Assembly: GCA_028706255.1 (NCBI GenBank)
Contig: JAQWBS010000004.1
Span: forward strand, 1-64,000
From: Alphaproteobacteria bacterium
GTDB lineage: Bacteria > Pseudomonadota > Alphaproteobacteria > RF32 > CAG-239
Reading direction: 5' to 3'
Length of the DNA stretch: 64,000 bases
Part shown: positions 44,610 through 53,740 of the stretch, one piece after another
Numbering within the stretch: the stretch's first letter is position 1
How the letters are laid out: every line of letters begins with the position of its first letter
Made by a program: the position numbers and the translations under genes
The notes under the pieces: generated by a model
Told to the model about the DNA's origin: nothing
The model's input: the letters and a program-made list of their open reading frames with translations, nothing else
The model's database searches: none

Positions 44610-44666
44610 ATGATGAAAAACGTTCAAAAATTCATATCAATACTCATCATCAACATTATCCCTTAG
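44610..44666 (+). CDS. Putative Ile-rich leader peptide upstream of ileS
   Basis: An 18-residue ORF starting at one of two ATGs (44610, 44613) with AGAGA upstream. Six of its last ten residues are isoleucine (FISILIINIIP, codons ATA, ATA, ATC, ATC, ATT, ATC). It ends TAG 68 bp before ileS. The stop codon sits in a short hairpin ATCCC-TTA-GGGGAT followed by a T-rich stretch. The layout matches leader peptides that sense a charged tRNA by ribosome stalling. A strong attenuator stem is not obvious, so this is inference. Confidence 0.45.
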   Translation: MMKNVQKFISILIINIIP

Positions 44667-44733
44667 GGGATTATGTTAATTTTCTTATATATCTATCAAA
44701 AAAATCAATAATATAACTTAGGGTAAGTGAAGA

Positions 44734-47700
44734 ATGACAAAGCATTATGCAGAAGTGAAGGCAAAGGCTGACTTCGTTGAGATTGAAAAAGAAATCTTAA
44801 AATTTTGGGCAGAAAATAAGACTTTTGAAAAGTCTGTTGAAAATCGTAGCAAAGCAGAAGAGTTTGTGTTTTATGACGGACCTCCGTTTGCGAACGGAAC
44901 GCCACACTATGGGCATATTATGGTGTCTTATGTGAAAGACGTTGTCGCTCGTTTTCAAACCATGAATGGTAAAAAAGTTGAAAGAAGACTTGGTTGGGAC
45001 TGTCATGGTCTTCCTGCGGAAATGTCTGCGGAACAACAATTGGGCGTTTCTGGTCATAAGGCTATTGAAGAATATGGTATTGAAAAGTTCAACAATTTCT
45101 GTCGTCAAGATGTTTTGAAATATTCAAATATTTGGGTAGATATGTTCAAGCGTATTGGTCGTTGGGTTGATTTCAATCATGACTATAAAACGATGGATTT
45201 AACCTTTATGGAAAGTGTGATTAATAACTTCAAACAACTTCACGAAAAAGGTTTGGTCTATGAAGATTATCGTGTGTTGCCATATTCTTGGGCAGCACAA
45301 ACGCCACTTTCTAACTTTGAGGTCAATCAAGGCTATAAAGACAAAACAGATGATGCAATCACTGTTTTGTTCAAGCTTGAAAATGGCGATAAAATTCTTG
45401 TTTGGACAACAACGCCTTGGACGTTGCCTTCTAACTTGATGTTAGCAGTTGGAGCGGATATTGACTATGTTGTTTTGAATGAAGATGGTCAGAACTATAT
45501 CTTGGCAAAAGCGTTGCTTGGAAAATATAAGAAACAACTTGAAAAAGCCGTTGAAGTGAAAACAATCAAGGGTTCTGAACTTGTTGGTTTGTCTTATGAG
45601 CCAATGTTTGACTATTTTGCAAATTTGAAAGAAGAAGGTGCGTTCAAAGTGCTTTCTGGTGAATTTGTTTCAACAGAAGACGGAACAGGTGTGGTTCACA
45701 TTGCCCCTGGCTTTGGTCAAGACGACTTTGATGTTTGCCGTGCTTATGACTCAAATTTCCCTGTGGTTTGTCCTGTTGATGAAGCAGGAAAATTCACTTC
45801 TGAAGTTGCTGATTATGAAGGAATGCAAGTTTTTGAAACGAATGCACTCGTAATGCAACGCCTCAAAGAAACGGGTCGTTTGGTGAAGAAAGAACAATAT
45901 GTTCACTCATACCCATATTGCTGGAGAACAGATACACCGCTTATCTATAAAGTGATGTCTTCTTGGTTTGTGCGTGTAACAGACTTCAGAGATGATATGG
46001 TGAAGAACAATCAAGAGATTAAATGGGTTCCAGACCATATCAAAGACGGTCGTTTTGGAAAATGGTTGGAAGGGGCTAGAGATTGGTCAATTTCTCGTAA
46101 TCGTTTTTGGGGTGCACCAATTCCTGTATGGAAATCTGACAATCCTAATTTCCCACGTTTAGATGTTTTGGGCTCAATTGAAGAAATCAAAAAAGTTTCT
46201 GGCATTGAAGTGAAAGATTTGCACCGTCCATATATTGATGATGTGGTTTATCCAAACCCAGATGATGCAAGCGGCAAAACAATGATGAGACGTGTGTCTG
46301 ACGTGTTTGACTGTTGGTTTGAAAGTGGGTCAATGCCATATGCTCAAGTGCATTATCCATTTGACAATAAGCAATGGTTTGAAAGCCATTTTCCTGCAGA
46401 TTTCATTGTAGAGGCAATTGACCAGACTAGAGGTTGGTTCTATACCTTGACGGTCCTTTCAACAGCACTTCATAATAAACCAGCGTTCAAAAACTGTATC
46501 TGTACGGGTTTGATTATGGGTGAGGGCGGACAAAAGCTTTCTAAAAGACTTAAGAACTATCCAGACCCTAATGAAATTTTGGACAGTCTTGGTTCTGATA
46601 GCTTGCGTTGGTTCTTGGTTTCTTCTCCTGTGCTTAAAGGCGGAAACGTTGCAATGGACAGAGAAGGTAAGGAGATTTCTAAAGCAGCAAGAACAGCGAT
46701 GATTCCTTTATGGAATGCCTATTATTTCTTCACGCTTTATGCAAATGCTGATGGATATCAAGCTAAAGAAGTTTCAACTTCAAGCGAATCAATTGATAGA
46801 TATATCTTGTCAAAACTTAAGAATTTGTCTGTTGTGGTTAAGCAAGGGCTTGAAGACTATGATGTTGCTATTGCTTGTAATGAAGTTGCAACTTTTATGG
46901 AAGTGTTGAACAACTGGTATATTCGTCGTTCTCGTGACCGTTTCTGGGAAGGCGATAAACAAGCATTCGACGTGCTTTATACAGTTTTGGTGAACTTATG
47001 TAAGGTGCTTGCACCATTGATGCCGTTTGTGTCTGAATATGTTTATAAAGACCTAACTGGTGATGAGAGTGTTCACTTGGTTGATTATCCAACTTTAGAT
47101 AAAGTAGAAATGGATGCAAACTTGATTTCTGAAATGGACTATTTGCAAGACCTTTGCTCTGCGGGCAAGTTCATTCGTGAAGAAAAAAATATTCGTAACC
47201 GTTTGCCGCTTAATTCTTTGACAGTGGTTGGGGAAGATTTGTCTTTCTTGAACAAAGAATATCAAGATATTATCAAAGATGAGTTGAATGTTAAGGAAGT
47301 TATCAAAGATAATGAACTTGCAAAATATGCCAAGACAACTATTTATCTTTACACGCCACTTTTGGGTAAGTCTTTAGGTAAAGATATGGCTGCGGTAATG
47401 GGTGCTTATAAAATAGGTGAATGGAAACTCAACGATAATGGCACGTTGGAGATTGCTGGCAAAACTTTGACAACTGATTTGTTTGAAGCTCGCTTAGATA
47501 TGATTGAAGGCGTTGCTGGAAAATCTTTTGCAAGCAACAAAGGGGTTGTGATTTTAGATACGACGGTTACAGATGAACTCAAACGTGAAGGAATGGCTCG
47601 TGACTTTATCCGTCTTGTTCAAACTTTGCGCAAGGATAAAGATTTTAATATCAGCGATAGAATTGAACTTGCTTATCGCACGTCTGATGCTGAACTTAAT

Positions 47701-47832
47701 CAAGCTTTGACAGAAAATAAAGCTTATATTTCTGAACAGGTTTTGGCAGTTAAAATTGATGAGGCTATTTCAGAAGGAACAGAGGGCGATATTGAAGGGG
47801 TTAAAATCATCTTTGATGCCAGAGTTGCTTAA
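44734..47832 (+). CDS. ileS: Isoleucyl-tRNA synthetase, eukaryote-like type 2
   Basis: A 1032-residue class I synthetase. PHYGH near residue 56 is the HIGH motif, and KLSKR near residue 605 the KMSKS loop. The GWDCHGLP substrate segment, the editing domain (TTTPWTLPSNL) and the C-terminal anticodon part are complete. Length and the KLSKR form fit the type 2 branch, which includes eukaryotic cytosolic enzymes and mupirocin-tolerant bacterial copies. It is the only ileS in the window. The SD is AGGGTAAG, and an Ile-rich ORF precedes it. Confidence 0.95.
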   Translation: MTKHYAEVKAKADFVEIEKEILKFWAENKTFEKSVENRSKAEEFVFYDGPPFANGTPHYGHIMVSYVKDVVARFQTMNGKKVERRLGWDCHGLPAEMSAEQQLGVSGHKAIEEYGIEKFNNFCRQDVLKYSNIWVDMFKRIGRWVDFNHDYKTMDLTFMESVINNFKQLHEKGLVYEDYRVLPYSWAAQTPLSNFEVNQGYKDKTDDAITVLFKLENGDKILVWTTTPWTLPSNLMLAVGADIDYVVLNEDGQNYILAKALLGKYKKQLEKAVEVKTIKGSELVGLSYEPMFDYFANLKEEGAFKVLSGEFVSTEDGTGVVHIAPGFGQDDFDVCRAYDSNFPVVCPVDEAGKFTSEVADYEGMQVFETNALVMQRLKETGRLVKKEQYVHSYPYCWRTDTPLIYKVMSSWFVRVTDFRDDMVKNNQEIKWVPDHIKDGRFGKWLEGARDWSISRNRFWGAPIPVWKSDNPNFPRLDVLGSIEEIKKVSGIEVKDLHRPYIDDVVYPNPDDASGKTMMRRVSDVFDCWFESGSMPYAQVHYPFDNKQWFESHFPADFIVEAIDQTRGWFYTLTVLSTALHNKPAFKNCICTGLIMGEGGQKLSKRLKNYPDPNEILDSLGSDSLRWFLVSSPVLKGGNVAMDREGKEISKAARTAMIPLWNAYYFFTLYANADGYQAKEVSTSSESIDRYILSKLKNLSVVVKQGLEDYDVAIACNEVATFMEVLNNWYIRRSRDRFWEGDKQAFDVLYTVLVNLCKVLAPLMPFVSEYVYKDLTGDESVHLVDYPTLDKVEMDANLISEMDYLQDLCSAGKFIREEKNIRNRLPLNSLTVVGEDLSFLNKEYQDIIKDELNVKEVIKDNELAKYAKTTIYLYTPLLGKSLGKDMAAVMGAYKIGEWKLNDNGTLEIAGKTLTTDLFEARLDMIEGVAGKSFASNKGVVILDTTVTDELKREGMARDFIRLVQTLRKDKDFNISDRIELAYRTSDAELNQALTENKAYISEQVLAVKIDEAISEGTEGDIEGVKIIFDARVA

Positions 47833-47844
47833 TAAAGGATAAAT

Positions 47845-47875
47845 TAAAAAAGCCTCTCAATCGAGAGGCTTTTTT
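47845..47875 (+). terminator. Terminator of ileS
   Basis: Stem AGCCTCTC / GAGAGGCT with a 4-base loop, A-run before and T-run after; also usable by the convergent gene. Confidence 0.9.
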
Positions 47876-47889
47876 ATGTGAAGTTTGTG

Positions 47890-49309
47890 TTAGATTATTG
47901 CGCAGACACAAGGTGTGCCACCACAAGCATCAAGACTATTATCACAATCACACGTTTTGCAGTTTGGGTTATTTGGTTGTTGTAACATTTTATATGGCCT
48001 GAAGAAACAGTCAGCTTCAGTAAATCCATAAGTATATGCCCCTGTACAAGCAGGATAGCAACAAGTTCTGGTGCCACTACATCCATTTGAACAAGAGTAA
48101 GAGCCATATGAGCATCCCGTCTCACTGGCTAAAGGCGTACAAGTTGCAGCACAACTCGTGTAGCAAGTGCTTCCGTTGTATGTAACAGAGCTACAAGTTT
48201 GTCCAGATGGGACAGAAGCAAGATATCCGCCTTCGACACAAGTTTTGTTACGACAAGTGTAAAGGGTTGATCCAGCACAGTTTTTACAAGAACCTGTTGA
48301 AACTTGGCTTGAAGAGCAAGAGCTTACCCCAGTACAGCTTGCACTTCCACCCGTTGCACAAGTTGCTGCGCAACCTGTATAGCAAGTGTTTCCATTATAT
48401 GAAACTGTTGAACAAGTTTGTCCAGAAGGTTGAGAAGCAGAATATCCACCCTCCGCACAAGTTTTGTTACGACAAGAGTAAAGGGTCGACCCTGAACAAT
48501 TTGTGCAAGAACTTGTTGCAACTTGATTTGATGAACAAGAAGTTGAACCGCTACAATTTGAACTTCCACCAGAGACACAGTTTGAAACGCAACTATAACA
48601 GCTTGTGCCACATTCTGTTGTTGAAACCTGAGTTTTGGTATAACCAGTGCCACAGCTCACGTTTGTTGAACCTGATGAACAAACATCGCTACAACAAGAT
48701 TTGCAAGAGGTATATTTCCCATCACAAGCTGTTCCATTTCCGCCACAGTTACAGCTGACATAGCTAGATGGGCAAGAACAAGATTCATATTTTCCTCCAC
48801 AAGAATCGCCGCTTAAAGTTTTAGGACTCGTACATGATGAATATTGATATTTTGAATCGCAAACACAAGAACTTGACTTTCCATCACATTTGTCAGAGCT
48901 TTGTATCTTTCCATCTTTTGAGCAATCAGTGGCAGTATATTTGTATTGAGATTTACATTCGCATTTTTCAAAATATGTGTCTTTACAGGAATCTCCACCA
49001 ACTTCTTTATTCGTACTTTCTGCAGCACAAGAGTCTCTAGTGTAAGTTAGTTTTTCTGTTTCACATCGACATGTTTTGTAAAAATCCCCATTTGTTTGTT
49101 GGGCATTTATCAAAAAGCTTTTGTCCTTCGCCACAGTCCTTAGCAAGGATGTTATAATCCATTAATTGACAGGGCTTATTGTTAATTCCTTCGGTTTCAC
49201 CATGAGGTTTTGTGATAAAATAAACACCAGCTTCTGTTGTTGAGATTCCAACAATACCAATAAAACAGGCAAAAAGGGCTCCAAAAATAATAAGAAATGA
49301 CTTCTTCAT
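47890..49309 (-). pseudogene. Exported Cys-rich repeat protein, one frameshift
   Basis: A signal peptide (MKKSFLIIFGALFACFIGIV) opens the frame at 49309 and it runs to CPTNKWG, where it shifts. The next frame continues as YKTCRCETEKLTYTRDSC and runs to 47890. One base removed near 49087-49099 (GGGG or AAA run) joins them to about 470 residues. The mature part is more than 10% Cys. Two repeats of about 70 residues (CATGG-S-CTG... SGxTCSxVxYNGxTCYTxCAATC) end in CRNKTC blocks. A disulfide-rich surface protein is likely; function unknown. The only frame break is the homopolymer one, so the protein may well be made. Confidence 0.65.
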
Positions 49310-49501
49310 AGCACAACTCCTCGTGGAAATAGAAATAATTCTTACTATATAGTTTATTATAATTTATTTTTTCTTGCAGGAAAAAATGAGACACAATTTT
49401 TGTAATTGGTACAATTTTGTGGAACAATTACAAAAAGATACGCTTGTTGAGGAAATTTAATACTTGTTTTTGAAAAATTTGTTATATATTTTTTAGCTAT
49501 A

Positions 49502-49531
49502 AAAAAGCCTCTCAATTGAGAGGCTTTTAAG
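49502..49531 (-). terminator. Terminator after the 1008-aa gene
   Basis: AGCCTCTC / GAGAGGCT stem, nearly the same as the ileS terminator, with a T-run on the minus strand. Confidence 0.75.
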
Positions 49532-49542
49532 GGAAATTAAGT

Positions 49543-52500
49543 TTATCTTGTTTTGCCAGTTGTTGGTACTGAAAAAGATTTATTTGCTTTGCCATTTGCA
49601 TGGTCGTTCACAAATTTCTCTAATGCACTGCCTTTCTTTACAAAATAAGCGAAATCTTCGTGGTTGGCATCAACACCATCAGAAAGAATTGTTCCTGTTT
49701 TTGGATCGTAAGGAACTCTGACTAAGTCTTGATTTTCATATGAAGTTTTAACTAAGTCCTTATAACCATCTGCATAAATTGCTTTTTCAGGAAAGAATGG
49801 TTCAATCTCACCATTTTTATACATATTCAAAACAATTTCTTCATTTTCAATGCGAAGTGCTTCGGCTTTGTCAACGGCATTTTCTCCATGATATTCATTG
49901 CCAACCATGCCTTTTTCAGCTCCCTTGTCAAAGAGTGTTTCATTACCCTTACCAGAAAACTCGTGTGATGTAATTGTGCCTTTGAAATTGACAATTTTTT
50001 CACCAACTGTTTCTTCCTGAACAGGTGTTTCAACAGGAACAGATGCTCTTGTAACAGGTTTTTCAGCAGGAACTTCTTTTGTAACAGGCTCTTCTGCTGG
50101 GATATGTCTTACGACAGGTTCTTCAACAGAAGGTGTGATAACTTTTTTAGGTTCAGCGACTGGTTCAGGAGCTTCATGTTGTGGAGCAGGTTTGTTACAG
50201 TCACCATATTCAACGTTTTGCGAAATTTTAACATTTCCGTCTTCACAATTAACGTCAACCTCAATGCCAAGTACACGGTTACATGTTCTTGCTGTTGGTT
50301 CATAGCCGTGATATTCACCTTTGATATCAATTGTCTTCAGGCTTCCATGAACTTTTGCAATTTCTTCTGTGGTCAAAACAGTTCCTTCGCAGTTTAAGTC
50401 ACGTAACATTAAGTTAATTGATTCTTTGTGAACCACAGGTCCTAACTTTTGAAGTTGTCCAAGTTTGTAAATAAATTCTTCTTTAGACATTCCTTCAGGA
50501 ATGGCTTCAATTTGTCCACCGTCAATATTTGCATACCACTGATTAACTTTGCTTGAACCATAAGTTTCTAGTGAACGTTGTTGAATTCTTGCCCAATCTT
50601 TGTTTGAAATATCACCTTGACCAATGTCTGCACGAGGTTCAGCCTCAACATGAGTTGCTTCGGGTGTCGAGTGAGTTGCGTCAGCAACAGGTGCTGTCAC
50701 GTGTGTTGTGTCAGCAACAGGAGTTGTCACGTGAGTTGTGTCAACAACAGGAGTTGTCACGTGAGTTGTGTCAACAACAGGAGTTGTCACGTGAGTTGTG
50801 TCAACAACAGGAGTTGTCACGTGAGTTGTGTCAACAGGTGTTGTCACGTGAGTTGTGTCAACAGGTGTTGTATAGTTTGTGTCAACCACAGCAACGTTTT
50901 CAGCACCACCAATACCGAAGAAATCCTTTATTCCAGCAGAACATTTAGAAATCAATTCTTGTCCATCTGCAGAAGGAAGGAACAAAGCAGCTCCTGCAGC
51001 ACCAACAGATGCGCCAAGTGTGACCAAAGACATTAATCTTTGTTTCTTTGTTTTTGCCTTAATAAATTGGTTTGTTGCATTTGTTACGCCAAGAGCAAGA
51101 ACCGTAGAAGCTCTTACGGTTGAAATTGCAGCTTTATCAATTTGTAATCCAGAAACTAAATTTTGTGCCATTGTATAAGCAGGGAAAGCCGCCATAGCAC
51201 CCGTGAGGAGAACAGCACCAGTTTCAAGTTTGTGGTCTTTCATATAGCTTGTGAAGGATTTTCCTTTGTAAAGAGGGTCGTTCACAAATTTTGTTTTCAT
51301 AGCTTTATATGCTGCAAATGTTTTTTGTGCACCATAAGCCACAGCCAACCCACTTCCAACAGTTGTTGAAAGTGCAGTTACTCCAATGATTGCACCTGAA
51401 ATTGCTACGTTCTTACCAGCGTTATAGATAAAAGGATGGTCTTTAGCAAATTTTTCTTGTCTTGCCTTTGCTTTAACGTAGAAGCTAGAGATATTAATTC
51501 TTTTTAATACTTCTGTTGCAACAGCTGTTGAATGTTTCAAATGTTCATTGAGTGTTGCTAAAGCAATTTCTTTATTAACTTTGAATGTTTTAGGTGTTTT
51601 TCCTGCTTCAACGTTTCCAACAAGATTTTCAACACTCTTTTCAATTTGAATCATTTGTTCTTTTGATGGAGAACCTTTGAAACTTGAAGCAAAATCATAA
51701 GCAAACTGATTAACCATCAATTGTCTGATGTAATCTTTAGCACTTTCTTCTTTAGCTTTAGCAAAGGCTTCAGTTTTTGCACCATCTTTCAAATCTTGAA
51801 AAGTTGGGTCAAGGGCTAATTTGCGAGTTGCTTCTTCAACAACAAAGTCATAAGCTTCTTTATGATATTTAGCAGAAGGCAGCCATTCATTTGTGCCTCT
51901 GTCAATTTTATCCATACCATTCACAAGTGCATTGTCAATTGAAATAGATGAAATCAGTTGGAAAGCTTTATCCTTTTCTTTGGATTCTTTTTGAAGCTTT
52001 TCAAGATATGCCACATTTTCAGCAACTTCTTGTGCGTTCACCAATGGCCATTTCTCAACGCCTGCCTCAAGAAGATACATATTTTCTAGGCCTTGAATAT
52101 GCTCAATAACCGTCGCCTTGTCAATTTCACTATTATTGCTTTTTACCCAAACATTATCATCAATTTCATTCAAAAGAGGTTTAATGTTTTGAATGTCATA
52201 TAACGTTGGGTTGATGCCTTTTTTAGGATATGCCTTAAGCATTTCAACAATTTGTGTGTCAAGTTTATTACGTTTTGGCAAAGAATCTTCAAAGAGCATT
52301 GTGACATCTCTTTTGAATGTTAAATCTTCCAAAGAAGAGGCGTCAAATTTGAGAATATCATTAATTTCTCTGCGAGTCTCTTCGTTTTTCAAAATTTCAT
52401 TTCTTTTATCAGCAGATTCATTCAGATAGTCAAAAATTTGCTTATATGTGTCACCATAGATGAAATTTCCTTGTAGCGCTTTTAAAACACCAAACAATTC

Positions 52501-52569
52501 CGAAGTTGGAATTTTTTTGATGTCGCCACCGTTCTTTTCTAATAGTTCAAGAGCTTTTTGAGTATTCAT
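49543..52569 (-). CDS. Large repetitive protein, possibly a membrane-inserted effector
   Basis: A 1008-residue protein with no N-terminal signal. Residues 1-370 are helical and charged; about 385-565 are hydrophobic with several candidate membrane stretches (VAISGAIIGVTALSTTVGSGLAVAYG). About 575-660 are tandem 9-10-residue repeats of the form HVTTPVVDTT (DNA period 30 bp). A later Glu/Pro/Val segment (about 815-860) also repeats. The C-terminal domain is about 870-1008. No family recognised. It may be an effector or surface protein; function unknown. Confidence 0.6.
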   Translation of the reverse strand: MNTQKALELLEKNGGDIKKIPTSELFGVLKALQGNFIYGDTYKQIFDYLNESADKRNEILKNEETRREINDILKFDASSLEDLTFKRDVTMLFEDSLPKRNKLDTQIVEMLKAYPKKGINPTLYDIQNIKPLLNEIDDNVWVKSNNSEIDKATVIEHIQGLENMYLLEAGVEKWPLVNAQEVAENVAYLEKLQKESKEKDKAFQLISSISIDNALVNGMDKIDRGTNEWLPSAKYHKEAYDFVVEEATRKLALDPTFQDLKDGAKTEAFAKAKEESAKDYIRQLMVNQFAYDFASSFKGSPSKEQMIQIEKSVENLVGNVEAGKTPKTFKVNKEIALATLNEHLKHSTAVATEVLKRINISSFYVKAKARQEKFAKDHPFIYNAGKNVAISGAIIGVTALSTTVGSGLAVAYGAQKTFAAYKAMKTKFVNDPLYKGKSFTSYMKDHKLETGAVLLTGAMAAFPAYTMAQNLVSGLQIDKAAISTVRASTVLALGVTNATNQFIKAKTKKQRLMSLVTLGASVGAAGAALFLPSADGQELISKCSAGIKDFFGIGGAENVAVVDTNYTTPVDTTHVTTPVDTTHVTTPVVDTTHVTTPVVDTTHVTTPVVDTTHVTTPVADTTHVTAPVADATHSTPEATHVEAEPRADIGQGDISNKDWARIQQRSLETYGSSKVNQWYANIDGGQIEAIPEGMSKEEFIYKLGQLQKLGPVVHKESINLMLRDLNCEGTVLTTEEIAKVHGSLKTIDIKGEYHGYEPTARTCNRVLGIEVDVNCEDGNVKISQNVEYGDCNKPAPQHEAPEPVAEPKKVITPSVEEPVVRHIPAEEPVTKEVPAEKPVTRASVPVETPVQEETVGEKIVNFKGTITSHEFSGKGNETLFDKGAEKGMVGNEYHGENAVDKAEALRIENEEIVLNMYKNGEIEPFFPEKAIYADGYKDLVKTSYENQDLVRVPYDPKTGTILSDGVDANHEDFAYFVKKGSALEKFVNDHANGKANKSFSVPTTGKTR
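50670..50880. repeat. In-frame 30-bp tandem repeats inside the 1008-aa gene
   Basis: Units of 30 bp (some 27 bp) containing GTTGTCACGTGAGTTGTGTC, eight or so in a row. They encode HVTTPV-DTT and do not disturb the frame. Copies near the middle are identical at DNA level, a sign of recent expansion. Confidence 0.85.
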
Positions 52570-52710
52570 AACTTTGTCCTTAAATTAATGAATCTGATAA
52601 ACATTGTCAGATATAGTAGCACATTTTGAGATATTATCAATATAAAATTTTGTCAATTTAGACAATTTTCATTATTTTTAATAGAAATGTAACATTTATT
52701 GACAAAAACA

Positions 52711-53661
52711 CTAGTGACTGACTGCTCTGCTGATTTCTTTAAACATTTTAATGTTTTGCTGAGTTATTGAATTTGAAGGACTAGAGTTCTTCTCTTTGCC
52801 TTTCCCTTTGTTTTTGCCTTTAATTTGACTATACTGGAATGGGTTCTCTTTTGTTTGCTTTTTATCTTTGGAGCCAGATTTTCCAGAAGGGGAAGGGAGA
52901 CCTCTAAGCCTATATATTTGCTTAATTCTCTTGATATCAGATTTAGAGTGTTTTTCTACTTTGTTGTTTTTAATTGGTTTTTCTTGCTCTTCTTTGTCTT
53001 TTATTGCTTTTGATTCTTTTTCAGACTCTTTTTTGTCTGTTTTACCAGTTTGCATTGCTTCAAAGATGTTGGCTTTTTCCGTATCTTTTTGTGGGTTTTT
53101 AGCTTTTCCTGTTGTGGCTTGTGCCAGTGTTTCATCTAATGTTTGGTCTGGAGAGACTTTTGCTTTGAGCTTTTCGTTTTCCTGTTCTTCTTTTTGTTGC
53201 TCTTGAAAGTGATCTTCTTTTAGTTGAGAAGGTTCTCTTGTTACTGGCTTTTCTTCATTGTTTAATGTTTCTTCGCCAATGTTTGTTTCTTCTTCATTGG
53301 AAGATTGAGGAGACAGGCTGATGCCGTCTTTTTGCACAGAGTCTTGTTTTTTTGATTCTTCAACTGCTTTTTGAGCAGAGTCATTAAAGTCTCTATCAAT
53401 ATTGAGGAGAGCGTTTTCTTTCAGTTTTGCAGCATCTTCATTGCTTGCATCAGTTTTGATAGTTGTTTTATCTTCTTTGTTGGTGTCTTCAGGAGCACCG
53501 CCCAAAGAACTGGCTACTGCTGCAACCAGTTGGGCGTTTTTTTCGCTTCTTTCAATGGCTTTGATAACATCAGGGACATATTCTTCAAGTGTTTTGCCTT
53601 TTGGTAACGTGAAGGTATATGTTTTGCCATTAAAGCTTATTGATTGTTTCTCTTTTTCCAT
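52711..53661 (-). CDS. Unknown acidic, Lys/Glu-rich protein, 316 aa
   Basis: Residues 1-50 are a folded-looking start (SFNGKTYTFTLPKGKTLEEYVPDVIKAIERSE). The remainder is low-complexity, rich in Glu, Lys, Ser and Gln with long helices. No signal or membrane segment, no known family. A compositionally similar gene lies at 53741-54844; both stand next to the 1008-aa repeat protein. Confidence 0.55.
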   Translation of the reverse strand: MEKEKQSISFNGKTYTFTLPKGKTLEEYVPDVIKAIERSEKNAQLVAAVASSLGGAPEDTNKEDKTTIKTDASNEDAAKLKENALLNIDRDFNDSAQKAVEESKKQDSVQKDGISLSPQSSNEEETNIGEETLNNEEKPVTREPSQLKEDHFQEQQKEEQENEKLKAKVSPDQTLDETLAQATTGKAKNPQKDTEKANIFEAMQTGKTDKKESEKESKAIKDKEEQEKPIKNNKVEKHSKSDIKRIKQIYRLRGLPSPSGKSGSKDKKQTKENPFQYSQIKGKNKGKGKEKNSSPSNSITQQNIKMFKEISRAVSH

Positions 53662-53740
53662 CTCACACCTTATTTTATTTTACTATATTATATAAATATT
53701 AGTAAAGAAAATCAAGCTCCAAAAAAGTAAACGCTAACGG

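Noticed and set aside
50670..50880. Evenly spaced 30-bp repeats, at first sight CRISPR-like
   Set aside because: There are no unique spacers; the units are contiguous, in frame and encode HVTTPVVDTT. No cas gene is in the window.
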